In this document: one piece after another, positions 24,750 through 34,889 of the stretch | How the letters are laid out: each line of letters starts with the position of its first letter | Position numbering within the stretch: the first letter of the stretch is position 1 | DNA from: Akkermansiaceae bacterium | GTDB lineage: Bacteria > Verrucomicrobiota > Verrucomicrobiia > Verrucomicrobiales > Akkermansiaceae | Length of the DNA stretch: 38,873 nucleotides | Assembly: GCA_903878115.1 (NCBI GenBank) | Contig: CAIRGO010000253.1 | Location: 1-38,873, forward strand | Direction of reading: 5' to 3' | Made by a program: the position numbers and the translations under genes | The notes under the pieces: model-generated | The model's input: only the letters and a program-made list of their open reading frames with translations | Databases searched by the model: none | What the model was told of the DNA's origin: nothing

Positions 24750-26540
24750 TTATTTTTGATCGATGGACCAATCAACTACTATGTTCATCGTATCTTCTGC
24801 AGGCACAGTAAATCCAAGAATGCGATAATCTTCATTGGTTTTTTCATCGGCTAATTGTGAAGCGAGCGAGAATTCTTGCCATTTTCCACCTAAGTTGTCT
24901 ACACGATTTAGGGTGAGAGTTTTGCCGTTTTGTGTTAGGGTGACTTTTTTTTCATGAAAGGCAATTTTGGCTTTTGTGACCACCGCCCAGCGGACGGGGC
25001 CTGTGGCTTTGCTGAGTTGATCCGATAGTCGAACTTCGCCAGTTTGCTGATGAAATTGCAAGGTGCGTTGTGCATCGGCCACTTGATTTTTATAAGCCGT
25101 GCTCATGTCAATTCGACAACGCAGATAAGATGAATCAACCGTCCATGACGTGATTGGGCAACCTTCGTCTGGAGTGGATTGCAATTGATCATTAATCACC
25201 AGCGTGTTGTGAGAGCGATTGTTCAGTCGAAGATAATTCCATCTTTTTTTCCCGAAGTAATCGGGCAAATTGTAGTTATCGCTGCCAATGTCACAAAACC
25301 AGCGTTCGCCATTCGCTTCATAAACAAAAGATCCCACATCCAAGTGACCATGACTGGCCGCGCCACTACCGCCTTTGATGGCGATCCAGGCAGCATTTTT
25401 TTTCCACGAGGTGCGGGCAAGTGCGATAGCCTGTTCACCGCGAAAACTACTATATTTGGCGGGGTCAGTCTTGTTTTGATGCGCAACGGGAAGCCATAAG
25501 AGGTTGAGGGCATGGAAGCGCGCATCGCTACCGGCGGAGGTAGAATTGATTCTTTTGATATCTTCATGCAGCGCAGTGCGAATGATTTGCGCTTGGTTGT
25601 TGTGGGGGAAAGCTCGCGCGATCCAGCTTTGAGCTGCGGTGATGTATTGACGATGCGCAGAACTGTCGGCGTAATTGAAACAATCACCGCTGGGGCCAAC
25701 AATGTTAAGAATAAAATCACCCGATTTTTCGAGAATGGCAGGTGTTGTCATTTTTTCCTCCCATACTTGCGTGGCGGCAAGATGAAGAATGTGGTAGTTG
25801 GTGCCATAGTGCCAATAGCCAGGTCCCTCGGGATAAGCACCATCGGGTTGGTAAAACTTTTCCGAAAGGCTGATGCTTTTCGTTGTCTGAACGAGTATTT
25901 CGGCGCAAAGGGCCGGTTCTTTTTCGTCCAAAGCAATCGCTGCAAATGCCATGCCAGTTGAGCAAACTTGCGTCCAATTATTATAAGCATCGACCCACCA
26001 TTTTTGCTTTGACCCCTTGATTGGTGTGAGACCTTTTTCTAACAAATTTGCCGCGAAAAAGTTGCGTTGCTCTGCTTTCAGCGCTGGGTAAAGCCAATCG
26101 TAACCGATCGCTAAAGCGGTGCTCATCTCAGCGGTGTCGAGAAAGTGATCAGGATTCCATGACTTCATGGCACAAATCGCATTCATTTCTAACAAAGTGC
26201 GATCATAGAAGCGTTGATCTTTTGTGGTCCTCCATGCCCATGCGCTGTGGAGAACATTATTCACGGCCGTTCTCGATTCTGGCAGTAGACGTTTTCCATC
26301 AGATTTTTCAAAACGGCAGGTGCGTTGGGTGATGATTTTTTCTGCCCGCAGTAGGATCGATTGCTGTAATTCTGCGGCAAGTGGATCATTGCTGATGCTT
26401 TCTGCCACCTGTTTTTCCATTGCGGTAGTGAATAATAAACGCGGGTGAGAAATGTCGGAAGGGCGGGCGGCAAGCAGCAGCGTGGGACAGGAGATAAAGC
26501 TTAGCAAAATCAAGTAATGCGCACGTAAAGATTGAATCAT
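24750..26540 (-). CDS. Secreted heparinase II/III-family polysaccharide lyase
   Basis: A 596-residue exported protein. Residues 1-24 are a signal peptide (ending LLLA). The N-terminal part is an alpha/alpha toroid typical of alginate- and heparin-type lyases (LAIGYDWLYPALKAEQR, VDAYNNWTQVC, AYPEGPGYWHYGTNYHI). The C-terminal part is the heparinase II/III-like beta domain (SGAASHGHLDVGSFVYEANGERWFCDIG and NRSHNTLVINDQLQ). The conserved Asn, His and Tyr of the catalytic centre are in the quoted segments. It would cleave uronic-acid polysaccharides by beta-elimination. The specific substrate cannot be read off, and I assign no PL family number. It is convergent with the XylR-like gene. Confidence 0.88.
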   Translation of the reverse strand: MIQSLRAHYLILLSFISCPTLLLAARPSDISHPRLLFTTAMEKQVAESISNDPLAAELQQSILLRAEKIITQRTCRFEKSDGKRLLPESRTAVNNVLHSAWAWRTTKDQRFYDRTLLEMNAICAMKSWNPDHFLDTAEMSTALAIGYDWLYPALKAEQRNFFAANLLEKGLTPIKGSKQKWWVDAYNNWTQVCSTGMAFAAIALDEKEPALCAEILVQTTKSISLSEKFYQPDGAYPEGPGYWHYGTNYHILHLAATQVWEEKMTTPAILEKSGDFILNIVGPSGDCFNYADSSAHRQYITAAQSWIARAFPHNNQAQIIRTALHEDIKRINSTSAGSDARFHALNLLWLPVAHQNKTDPAKYSSFRGEQAIALARTSWKKNAAWIAIKGGSGAASHGHLDVGSFVYEANGERWFCDIGSDNYNLPDYFGKKRWNYLRLNNRSHNTLVINDQLQSTPDEGCPITSWTVDSSYLRCRIDMSTAYKNQVADAQRTLQFHQQTGEVRLSDQLSKATGPVRWAVVTKAKIAFHEKKVTLTQNGKTLTLNRVDNLGGKWQEFSLASQLADEKTNEDYRILGFTVPAEDTMNIVVDWSIDQK

Positions 26541-26649
26541 TGCCAGAGATACGGCTTTTCACATGGATTTCTTGCACCACGCAATGATGAAACTTTTTTC
26601 TTTTTCTGTGAAACTTTTCATGATGAAACGGGTTACTAATCATAACATT

Positions 26650-28164
26650 ATGTTACCACAAGCAGAAAACAACTGGACAATCGATGAGGCCGCTCATTTG
26701 TTAAATCGTGCTGGTTTTGGTGGGAGCCCTGCCGAGATTGCCGCTTTTCATGCGCTGGGGCGGATTGCAGCGGTAGATTCATTACTGGGTAAGCTGGAGA
26801 ATGCTGATGTGGCAGCACCATCATGGACAGCACCCGAGAAAGCCGCCGAAGATGCGCGAGAGCGTTTTGCGATGTTCCGCGAGAACCGCCAGGCCATGGC
26901 TGATATGACGGCTGAAGAAGCAGAGCGAAAAAAACGAATGGCTCAGCAAAAATTTCAACAGCAAGAGCGCGAGCGAGGCACAGAACTACAGAGTTGGTGG
27001 TTGACGCGAATGCTGGGCAATGCGGGGCCACTCCATGAAAAAATGACTTTGTTCTGGCACGACCATTTTGCCACCAGTGTGCAAAAAGTAAAAAGCCCTG
27101 TTTTGCTGTATCGGCAAAATCAAATGTTTCGTACGCATGCGATCGGAAATTTCAAAGCTCTCACTCATGCGGTTCTCAAAGATCCAGCGATGCTATTCTA
27201 CTTGGACGTGCAGACTTCGAAGAAAGGCAAGCCTAACGAAAACTTTGCTCGCGAGGTGATGGAATTATTCACTTTGGGACAAGGCAATTATACGGAAGAA
27301 GATATTCGTCAGGGAGCGCGTGCTTTTACGGGGTATGAAATCGGTTTCATGAACGGCACTGTGACACATAACAAACGGCAGTGGGATGATGGAGAGAAAA
27401 CATTTCTTGGGCAAAAAGGAAATTTCGATGGCGATGGAATCATTGATGTGATTTTCGAGCAGAAACAGGCGTCGCGCTACATGGTCAATAAACTGTGGGA
27501 ATTTTTTGTCTATGAAGAGCCGACTAGTTCGTCGATCGATGGATTAGCGCAATCTTTCGCAGATAAAAAATATGAGATAGCTCCCTTGTTGCGTGAGATA
27601 TTTTTGTCTAAGGAGTTTTATTCAGAAAAAGCGATGGGCTCTCAGATCAAATGCCCTGTGGTATTCTTGGTGCAAATGTTAAAACAGTTAGAGATTCCTA
27701 CAATTCCGCAAGCCTATTCGCTCTATGTGCAAAGCCAGCTAGGACAAATTCTATTTGCACCACCCAATGTTGCTGGTTGGGACTGGGGCAAAGGGTGGGT
27801 GAATACCAATACATTACTCACCCGATATCAGATCTCTGGATTTATCACCAAAGGTGGTAAGAGCGATGGTGCTCAGCAAAATATGGGCCAAGTGCAAGGA
27901 TTCGGCGGGGGGATGCAACGAATGACCGCCGCCATGTGGACGGGGCCTAACTATGATGTGATCGTGCCGCGTGCTTCGCGTGACAACGAAGAAGCACTAG
28001 TGGACTCGCTCATCGCACGTTTATTCAATCGCAAGCTGAGCGGAAATGTTCGCGACAGTTTTATTGCTTATGCCAAGGATAAAAAAGGTGTGATTTTCAC
28101 CAATCAAGAAGTGGCTGAATTGCTACACTTGATGATGAGCACTCCACACTATCAACTGACTTAA
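26650..28164 (+). CDS. DUF1800 family protein
   Basis: A protein of about 504 residues with the DUF1800 marks: HLLNRAGFGGSPAEIAAFHALG near the start, LQSWWLTRMLGNAGPLHEKMTLFWHDHF, NENFAREVMELFTLGQGNYTEEDI, ARAFTGYE and the C-terminal PPNVAGWDWGKGWVN. This family is almost always followed by a DUF1501 gene, as here after 30 bases, and is abundant in Verrucomicrobia and Planctomycetes. No signal peptide is clear with this start; ATG at 26623 or 26563 would add a weakly hydrophobic lead, so the start is uncertain. Function is unknown, and the partner is exported. Confidence 0.85.
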   Translation: MLPQAENNWTIDEAAHLLNRAGFGGSPAEIAAFHALGRIAAVDSLLGKLENADVAAPSWTAPEKAAEDARERFAMFRENRQAMADMTAEEAERKKRMAQQKFQQQERERGTELQSWWLTRMLGNAGPLHEKMTLFWHDHFATSVQKVKSPVLLYRQNQMFRTHAIGNFKALTHAVLKDPAMLFYLDVQTSKKGKPNENFAREVMELFTLGQGNYTEEDIRQGARAFTGYEIGFMNGTVTHNKRQWDDGEKTFLGQKGNFDGDGIIDVIFEQKQASRYMVNKLWEFFVYEEPTSSSIDGLAQSFADKKYEIAPLLREIFLSKEFYSEKAMGSQIKCPVVFLVQMLKQLEIPTIPQAYSLYVQSQLGQILFAPPNVAGWDWGKGWVNTNTLLTRYQISGFITKGGKSDGAQQNMGQVQGFGGGMQRMTAAMWTGPNYDVIVPRASRDNEEALVDSLIARLFNRKLSGNVRDSFIAYAKDKKGVIFTNQEVAELLHLMMSTPHYQLT

Positions 28165-28194
28165 TTATATCATGACATCTAACAACTATTTCTT

Positions 28195-29508
28195 ATGAAA
28201 ACACGTCGAGATTTTTTACGCACTACTTTACTAGGCGCATCCGCAAGCTGGACAGTGCCAGGATTTATCAATAATACATTCGCCGCACTTGATGCATCCA
28301 CTCGTGATTTGGCGACTCAGTTTACGACAGGGAAAGATGGTCCTATTTTGGTGGTCATTCAAATGGCTGGCGGTAACGACGGGCTTAATACTGTGGTCCC
28401 ATTTGCCGATGATGCTTATTACGCGGCTCGCGCGCGCATTGGCAAAAAGGCGAATGAAATTATCAAGCTATCTGACTATTGCGGTCTCAATGCCAGCATG
28501 CCCTACATGGGTTCACTTTTTAAAGAAGGGGATCTTGCTGTGGTTCAAGGAGTGGGCTATCCGAATCCGAATCGCTCACACTTCGTGTCGACATCGATCT
28601 GGGAAACAGCTGATCCAGCTACGCGCTCGAATACGGGTTGGTTGGGACGCTACTTTGACAATGCTTGCGCTGGTGCCGATCCTACGGTCGGTATTAGTTT
28701 TAATAAAACCCAGCCAGAGTCATTCGGTGCGTTGAAAAATTCTGGAATTTGTTTGTCATCACCCGAGCTTTATCAATGGCTCCATGGCGGTGGGGAGAAA
28801 GCGGAAGCAGAGCAATTTTTCGCCGAGCTCAACAGCCCTAGCGCTGACAAGGATCACGATGATACCCCTTCGGATGGCGCGAGTATCGGGATGAGCGGAG
28901 GCAAACCTGGCGTGGTGCAAGGTGAGTCAAACTTGGCATTTCTCGAGCGTGTCGCAATGGATGCGCGTGTTTCATCGGCGAAGATTTTAGAAATTGCCGC
29001 AAAGTATAAATCAAAAGTCACCTATGAAGGCACGCCTGTGGCGCGTAGTCTGAATCTCGTATCGCGGATGATTGCGGGCGGGCTGCCAACACGCGTTTTT
29101 TATGTTTCCCATGGCGGATTCGATACGCACAACAATCAAGCGAACTCGCATGATCGACTGCTGGCACAACTCGATTCCGCTCTGAAATCATTCATGACCG
29201 ATCTCAAAGATCAGGGAAATGAACAACGTGTCACAGTGATGACATTCTCAGAATTTGGACGCAGGGTGCAAGAAAACGCCAGTGGTGGCACCGATCACGG
29301 TCAAGGGTCTTGCATGTTTGTCGCTGGTGCTCCAGTGAAAGGTGGGCTTTATGGCAAGTATCCAAGTCTCACTGATCTTTCTCAAGGCGATCTAAAATTC
29401 ACCACTGATTTCCGTGGCGTTTATGCGACGATTTTAGAAGATTTCATGAAAACGAAATCGCAATCGATCTTGCAAGGCAGTTATGGGAAACTCGGATTTA
29501 TTGGTTAA
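28195..29508 (+). CDS. DUF1501 family exported protein with Tat signal
   Basis: A 437-residue protein starting with a twin-arginine signal (MKTRRDFLRTTLLGAS ... NTFAA), so it is folded before export. The body has the DUF1501 motifs: VVIQMAGGNDGLNTVVPFADDAYYAARARI, VGYPNPNRSHFVSTSIWE, VFYVSHGGFDTHNNQ, VMTFSEFGRRVQENASGGTDHGQG and the closing block. These proteins are related to alkaline-phosphatase/sulfatase-like folds. It is co-transcribed with the DUF1800 gene. In the PVC group such pairs often sit near sulfatases and polysaccharide genes, in keeping with the lyase next door. The enzymatic role is not established. Confidence 0.93.
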   Translation: MKTRRDFLRTTLLGASASWTVPGFINNTFAALDASTRDLATQFTTGKDGPILVVIQMAGGNDGLNTVVPFADDAYYAARARIGKKANEIIKLSDYCGLNASMPYMGSLFKEGDLAVVQGVGYPNPNRSHFVSTSIWETADPATRSNTGWLGRYFDNACAGADPTVGISFNKTQPESFGALKNSGICLSSPELYQWLHGGGEKAEAEQFFAELNSPSADKDHDDTPSDGASIGMSGGKPGVVQGESNLAFLERVAMDARVSSAKILEIAAKYKSKVTYEGTPVARSLNLVSRMIAGGLPTRVFYVSHGGFDTHNNQANSHDRLLAQLDSALKSFMTDLKDQGNEQRVTVMTFSEFGRRVQENASGGTDHGQGSCMFVAGAPVKGGLYGKYPSLTDLSQGDLKFTTDFRGVYATILEDFMKTKSQSILQGSYGKLGFIG

Positions 29509-29577
29509 TAGATCTTGACATTATGTGAAAGTTATGTTGATTTATCTCGGGGCTAACTACATTAACTACACAAAATT

Positions 29578-29988
29578 ATGATAAAAGAATTCAAGGAATT
29601 TGCATTAAAAGGTAATTTAATTGATATGGCCGTGGCATTTGTTATGGGTGCTGCATTCACGAAATTTAGCACGTCGTTCATTGAGGATTTAATCATGCCA
29701 TTCGTGGCAAAGATCAGCAGTGGTGCAGATTTTTCAAATTCATATATATCGCTATCGGACGCAGTACCTTCTGGTCTTGCGATTGCAGATGCCAAGAAGC
29801 TTGGACCAGTCTTTGCATGGGGTAATTTTATCACCGTTGGTATCAACTTCCTCATCGTTGCATTTGTGATGTTCCTAGTGGTCAAAGCCATTAATAAACT
29901 CAAAAAAGCAGAGGCTGCTGCAGCACCCGCTGCTCCTCCTGCGCAGGAAGTTCTTCTCACCGAGATTCGCGATTTGTTGAAAAAATAG
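29578..29988 (+). CDS. mscL: Large-conductance mechanosensitive channel MscL
   Basis: MscL opens under membrane tension to release solutes on hypo-osmotic shock. The 136-residue protein has the N-terminal amphipathic segment (MIKEFKEFALKGNLIDMAVAF), the first helix (VMGAAFTKFSTSFIEDLIMP), a periplasmic loop, the second helix (ITVGINFLIVAFVMFLVVKAINKL), and the Ala/Pro linker and C-terminal bundle (EVLLTEIRDLLKK) in the usual order. ATG at 29578. It is a single gene in its own interval. Confidence 0.95.
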   Translation: MIKEFKEFALKGNLIDMAVAFVMGAAFTKFSTSFIEDLIMPFVAKISSGADFSNSYISLSDAVPSGLAIADAKKLGPVFAWGNFITVGINFLIVAFVMFLVVKAINKLKKAEAAAAPAAPPAQEVLLTEIRDLLKK

Positions 29989-30079
29989 GCGCTGGTGATT
30001 TTTTCCCAAAACTGCAGCCTATGTTAGGTTGCCGTTTTTTATTGTCGCCGATGTCACTCATCGTGCAAGCTATCTGCGC

Positions 30080-30844
30080 ATGAGAATTAAAGTGACACTG
30101 GCTTACGATGGCAGAGCGTTCGAGGGATCGCAATCGCAAGCCCATGGCAATACAGTGCAGGACACGATAGAGGCGGCGATCGAACTCACCGCAAAAGTCC
30201 CCGTGCGTTTTCACATGGCAGGCCGCACCGATGCAGGTGTGCACGCAATGGCCCAGTGTGGCCATTTTGATGCGCCCGATCATTTGTCGATGAACCCCTA
30301 CAATTGGCTTCCCGCTTTGAATGCCAAACTTCCTCCTACATTGCGCGTGATGGAATGCGAGGAAGTGACGCGCGACTTTCATTCTCGATTTTCTGCCATT
30401 GGCAAAACCTATCAATATCGCATTTGCACACTGCCAGTAATGCCGCCGATGACGGCGGGGCAGGCGTGGCATATTCCGCGTTTGTTCGATGCCGATATGC
30501 TGACGCAAGCACTTCGTAGTTATGAAGGACGCCATGACTTCCGTTGTTTTGGCGCGGTGCGTGGCAATGAGATGCCTGATATGGATTATCATCGGTTGAT
30601 CACTTCAGCTACGGTAGAGGCGAAAGATGATGGTTACTATCTGACTTACAGCGGTGAAGGTTTTCTCTATCGCATGGTGCGTTTGCTAACGGGAGCAGCA
30701 GTGGTCGTAGCGCAGGGTAAAATGTCGTTAGATCAACTGCAATCATACATTGATCCTGGTGATGTGCCATTTTCTAAAACCTGCCCTCATTGCGCTCCAG
30801 CAGATGGTTTGACCTTGATGGCAGTTCATTATCCTCCGGTTTGA
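30080..30844 (+). CDS. truA: tRNA pseudouridine(38-40) synthase TruA
   Basis: A 254-residue pseudouridine synthase acting on tRNA positions 38-40. Evidence: the VTLAYDGRAFEGSQSQ start, the catalytic segment MAGRTDAGVHAMAQCGHF with the essential Asp, FSAIGKTYQYRI and the C-terminal GEGFLYRMVRLLTGAAV. ATG at 30080 gives the family-typical start (MRIKVTLAYDG); the frame extends to 30029 but those residues have no family match. It reads in the same direction as nnr downstream, 51 bases away. Confidence 0.95.
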   Translation: MRIKVTLAYDGRAFEGSQSQAHGNTVQDTIEAAIELTAKVPVRFHMAGRTDAGVHAMAQCGHFDAPDHLSMNPYNWLPALNAKLPPTLRVMECEEVTRDFHSRFSAIGKTYQYRICTLPVMPPMTAGQAWHIPRLFDADMLTQALRSYEGRHDFRCFGAVRGNEMPDMDYHRLITSATVEAKDDGYYLTYSGEGFLYRMVRLLTGAAVVVAQGKMSLDQLQSYIDPGDVPFSKTCPHCAPADGLTLMAVHYPPV

Positions 30845-30895
30845 TCAGGAAAAAATCCTACTGGTAGAAATGACGCACTATGATAGCGTTAGCTT

Positions 30896-32383
30896 ATGAA
30901 TGCGATCACTGTTGAGCAGATGCGTGAATGCGAGAGGGCGGCATTCGCGCGAGGAATCTCCGCAGAGTCCTTGATGGATCAGGCAGGCCTGCTTATGGCG
31001 CGGGAAATCATCAAAATGTTTCCCACTCCGTCTTCGGTAGTCGCCTATCTCGGCAAAGGTCACAATGCTGGCGACGGTTTGGTGGTGATTCGTCATCTGA
31101 AACTTGCAGGTTGGCATGTTTCTGTTCGATTCGTTTTTCCTGAAATTGATTGCACCGTGTTGACTCGTAAGAAGTGGCGTGAGTGTGGCGAAACGGTCGA
31201 TCATACTAACGAAAATACGCCTGCTCTGATCCTCGATGGTTTGCTAGGCATCGGCGCTAAGGGCGCCTTGCGTGATCCCATTCGTGCGGCTGTGCAAGAA
31301 ATGAATGCATTGCGTGAGAGGAGCTACGCTAACACCATCGCTCTTGATCTACCTACTGGCATCAATGCGGATACGGGTGAGCATAGCGATGCATGCGTGA
31401 TCGCCGATCACACGTTTTGCATCGGTTTTCCAAAAATTGGATTACTGCATTCATCTGCCGTTAATTGCGTAGGACGTTTGCATCTGATTCCTCTTACGAA
31501 ACTTTCAACTTCAGTCGATTTATCAGGCAAGGATCTGATTTGTCCTGCGTATTTCCCTCAAGTAATGATGCGTCGCCCGTTTGATTTTCATAAGGGCAAG
31601 GCCGGCCGTTTGGCAATCGTCGCTGGGTCATCAGGGATGGAAGGAGCCGCTTTGATGTCCGCCGCGTCAGCGCTGCGCGGTGGTGCAGGATTGGTTACTC
31701 TCTATGTTCCATCAGAAATTCACGCGAGCGTCTGTGCCCGAGCATTGCCGGAATTGATGGTGAAAGTCATTGATTGGAAAAATATCGATTCGTCAAAATA
31801 TGATGCGATGGTAATCGGCCCGGGGCTTGGAAACCTAACAATTTCAGAATATCATGCCTTTGCTGATTTTCTCAGTCTTAGTTCTTGTCCTTGTGTGTTG
31901 GATGCTGATGCCTTGAATGCCATTGCCCATTATCAAGCCCATCATCTTCTTCAAGCGCGACACGTCATCACGCCGCATCCTGGTGAGTTTTCTCGATTAG
32001 CCCCTGAATCAGCTCGTCGTGTGCGCGAGGACGCATGTGAGCATTTTACTGAATACTCTCCCTCAGTGTTATTGTTAAAAGGGGCGCGCACCTTAATCAT
32101 GCAGCGTGGTAGCAATCTTTATCACAACAGCACTGGGCACCCTGGCATGGCGACAGCTGGCATGGGCGATATTCTTAGTGGTCTCATCGGCGCATTGATG
32201 GCGCAACAAGTCAGCCCGCTGCACGCAGCTTGCCTCGGGGCATGGCTGTGTGGACGCGCCGCAGAGTTGGCGTTAGAATTGGGGAAACAATCACCACAAT
32301 CGTTGATCGCTACTGATTTGCTCAGCTATTTCGGCCGTGCCTTTACCGAGTTTCTTACGGAGAATCGTAGACTCAATCAGTGA
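30896..32383 (+). CDS. nnr: Bifunctional NAD(P)H-hydrate epimerase/dehydratase
   Basis: A 495-residue fusion that repairs hydrated NADH and NADPH. The N-terminal epimerase (about 1-215) has AYLGKGHNAGDGLVVIRHL and LDGLLGIGAKG. The C-terminal ADP/ATP-dependent dehydratase (about 225-480) has HKGKAGRLAIVAGSSGMEGAA, VIGPGLG, DADALNA, ITPHPGEFSRLA, VLLLKGARTLI and GMGDILSGLIGAL with the catalytic Asp. Both halves look complete. The stop lies inside the convergent ftsK 3' end (11-base overlap). Confidence 0.94.
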   Translation: MNAITVEQMRECERAAFARGISAESLMDQAGLLMAREIIKMFPTPSSVVAYLGKGHNAGDGLVVIRHLKLAGWHVSVRFVFPEIDCTVLTRKKWRECGETVDHTNENTPALILDGLLGIGAKGALRDPIRAAVQEMNALRERSYANTIALDLPTGINADTGEHSDACVIADHTFCIGFPKIGLLHSSAVNCVGRLHLIPLTKLSTSVDLSGKDLICPAYFPQVMMRRPFDFHKGKAGRLAIVAGSSGMEGAALMSAASALRGGAGLVTLYVPSEIHASVCARALPELMVKVIDWKNIDSSKYDAMVIGPGLGNLTISEYHAFADFLSLSSCPCVLDADALNAIAHYQAHHLLQARHVITPHPGEFSRLAPESARRVREDACEHFTEYSPSVLLLKGARTLIMQRGSNLYHNSTGHPGMATAGMGDILSGLIGALMAQQVSPLHAACLGAWLCGRAAELALELGKQSPQSLIATDLLSYFGRAFTEFLTENRRLNQ

Positions 32384-34874
32384 TGAATACCTCGCGCGGT
32401 TTTGCTCCTTCGCCTGGTCCGATGAGGCCGCGTTGCTCTAACACATCCATCATCCGCGCTGCTCTGGTGTAGCCAAGTCGGAGGCGACGTTGGAGAAGTG
32501 AAGTGCTGGCTTTTTGCTCCTGCCTGACTACTTCGATGCATTTGATGACCATATCTTCATCGACGTCGGAATCATCGTTATCATTGTCATCGCCAAAGTT
32601 GCCAGTCTCGATCGCTTTGCTGATGTCGGATTCAAAATTTGGTTTGCCAAATGCCGAGCAATGTTCGACGAGTCGTTCTACTTCCGCATCGGAAACAAAA
32701 GCTCCTTGCGAGCGTTCCAATTTCGCTGACCCAGGTGGTAGATACAACATATCGCCTTTACCCACCAGCTTATCGGCACCTTTGGTGTCGAGAATCACGC
32801 GTGAGTCGAGAGCGGAGGAAACTTGGAAAGCAATGCGACAGGGGATGTTCGCCTTGATGATACCTGTGACCACATCCGCGCGTGGTGTTTGTGTTGCGAT
32901 GATCAAGTGAATACCAGCAGCGCGGGCCTTCTGCGCAATGCGGGCAATGCAGCCTTCGACATCAGCTGGCGCGGTCTGCATCAGGTCGGCTAACTCGTCA
33001 ATCAGCACCACGATGTAGGGGAAACGATCGGGCATTTTATCGTCGTCTGGAATGATTTCATCCTCCTCTTCTTCGGGACCTAGCTCACCTGATTCGAGTG
33101 CGGCGGCAATCGATTCAATGGCGTCTAAGTCCACCTCTGGTTCTGGCTCGGGCTCGACGAATGGCACATCGCCCATCAAAGTTTTGTCGGTGCGTGGACG
33201 GCTATTGTAGCCATCGAAATTTCGCACACCGCATTTCGCAAAAATTCGATAACGTTTTTCCATCTCGTTCACAACCCACTTGAGTGCGGCGACGGTCTTT
33301 TTTGGATCGGTTACTACTGGGACGACGAGGTGGGGGAGTTTGTTGTAAATTTGCATCTCCACAACCTTCGGGTCCACCATGATGAAGCGAAGTTCATCAG
33401 GTCCAAATTTGAATAAAATCGATGCGATGATTGAGTTGATGCAGACAGATTTTCCTGAACCCGTAGCCCCTGCGACTAACAAGTGAGGCATGGCTGCTAG
33501 ATCACCAATGACGGTTTTTCCATAAACATCCTTGCCCAGTGCGAGCGGTATTTTCTTTTTCGCGGAGCGGAATTCTGGGTCTTGTAGCAACTCACGCAGC
33601 GGCACAGCCACTTTGTTGTTGTTGGCAATTTCAATGCCCACAGTGTCTTTTCCTGGTATCGGAGCGAGGATATTGATGCGCTCGGCTCGGGTGGCCCGTG
33701 CAATGTCTGCTTCTAGTTGAGCGATGCGAGAAACGCGCAAACCAAGTGATGGATAAATTTCATAGCGTGTGATCGTCGGCCCGCGTGTGATGTCGCCAGC
33801 GGTGACTTCGATGCCGAATGACTTCAGCGTTTCAATGATATTTTTTTGAATGGAAAGTAGTTCATCCTTGTCGGCCTCCGGTGCTGCAGGACTGTCATCA
33901 ATATCTAACAAATCAAACCCTGGAAGTTCGTAATTTTCGAATCCGGTGGTGCTTAGAGTGAGATCGGCATCCTTCTTGCGCTCGAACGGTTTGTCTCCTG
34001 GCATTGGTGCCGCAGGGCGACGCGTGGAAGAATCGATGATTTGTGGCGGGGGAGTGGTGCTGAGTGGTAAAAATGTTTGTTGATCTCCTGGAGCCGGCTG
34101 GAATAGTGGTTTGCTTCGTCCTTGTTCAGGTGGAGTATTTAGCTCGGCCGCAGCGGCTCGTTCTGATTTTTTTCGCTCGCGCTCGATCTCACGTTCGCGA
34201 ACTCGTGCGGCTTCTTTTTCTTCCGCTTGTTTTGCCGCTTGTTTGGCATCGAGTGTCCCATTGATTTTGCGTCGCACTAGGATGTAACAAGCACGAGCAA
34301 ACTGCACGGGCGGCATACCTGTGATCATGATCAATGCGATCAAGTAGAGCGATCCTAACAAAATAAGCCCGCCGGTTTTGCCAAGCAATGCGCGAAAAAG
34401 CAAATCGCCAAGTACCCAGCCAGTCGCGCCACCTGGTCCGGGGATGTAGTAATTTTTTTGCCAATGGGTAAAAAGTAACCCAGAGATTTGTAAGATCGCC
34501 GCACCGCTCAATAGCAAGATCGTGAAACCAACAATCGTTCGCGGCCACAGCCGAGCATTGAAAAAAAGCTTCGCCGCACCGAACCAAAATAAGGCGACAG
34601 GAACCAAGTACCCACAGCCGCCGAAAAGAACGATTTGTAGAAATCCGAAAAATGCGCCGATGGGCCCGATGATATTGTTTCGAGGATCCGCTGGCTCACT
34701 ACTCGCCGCGTATTTGGTGAGCCATCCACCAATCGGCAGATCTTTCGGCGAATAGGAAAGCAACGACAAAAACGCGAACAATCCTGTCACTAGCAAAATA
34801 ATGCCCAGGATCTCACTATTACCCTTATCGGGCTCGGGCGTTTCGCCGCGTTTTGCATTCTCGTTCTTAGCCAT
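32373..34874 (-). CDS. ftsK: DNA translocase FtsK
   Basis: An 833-residue membrane-bound DNA pump for chromosome segregation at the division septum. Transmembrane helices lie at about 22-190, followed by a charged Glu/Arg/Lys helix (about 208-245) and a Pro-rich linker. The motor has Walker A GATGSGKS at 469-476, LRFIMVDPK and VLIDELADLM for Walker B, and AQKARAAGIHLIIATQTPRADVVTG. A C-terminal winged-helix gamma domain (STSLLQRRLRLGYTRAARMMDVLEQRGLIGP) reads orienting sequences. The loop before Walker B is unusually acidic (runs of Glu and Asp such as PEEEEDEIIPDDD). ATG at 34874 is chosen over 34898. Confidence 0.95.
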   Translation of the reverse strand: MAKNENAKRGETPEPDKGNSEILGIILLVTGLFAFLSLLSYSPKDLPIGGWLTKYAASSEPADPRNNIIGPIGAFFGFLQIVLFGGCGYLVPVALFWFGAAKLFFNARLWPRTIVGFTILLLSGAAILQISGLLFTHWQKNYYIPGPGGATGWVLGDLLFRALLGKTGGLILLGSLYLIALIMITGMPPVQFARACYILVRRKINGTLDAKQAAKQAEEKEAARVREREIERERKKSERAAAAELNTPPEQGRSKPLFQPAPGDQQTFLPLSTTPPPQIIDSSTRRPAAPMPGDKPFERKKDADLTLSTTGFENYELPGFDLLDIDDSPAAPEADKDELLSIQKNIIETLKSFGIEVTAGDITRGPTITRYEIYPSLGLRVSRIAQLEADIARATRAERINILAPIPGKDTVGIEIANNNKVAVPLRELLQDPEFRSAKKKIPLALGKDVYGKTVIGDLAAMPHLLVAGATGSGKSVCINSIIASILFKFGPDELRFIMVDPKVVEMQIYNKLPHLVVPVVTDPKKTVAALKWVVNEMEKRYRIFAKCGVRNFDGYNSRPRTDKTLMGDVPFVEPEPEPEVDLDAIESIAAALESGELGPEEEEDEIIPDDDKMPDRFPYIVVLIDELADLMQTAPADVEGCIARIAQKARAAGIHLIIATQTPRADVVTGIIKANIPCRIAFQVSSALDSRVILDTKGADKLVGKGDMLYLPPGSAKLERSQGAFVSDAEVERLVEHCSAFGKPNFESDISKAIETGNFGDDNDNDDSDVDEDMVIKCIEVVRQEQKASTSLLQRRLRLGYTRAARMMDVLEQRGLIGPGEGAKPREVFITD

Positions 34875-34889
34875 GGTGGGGAAACGCCT

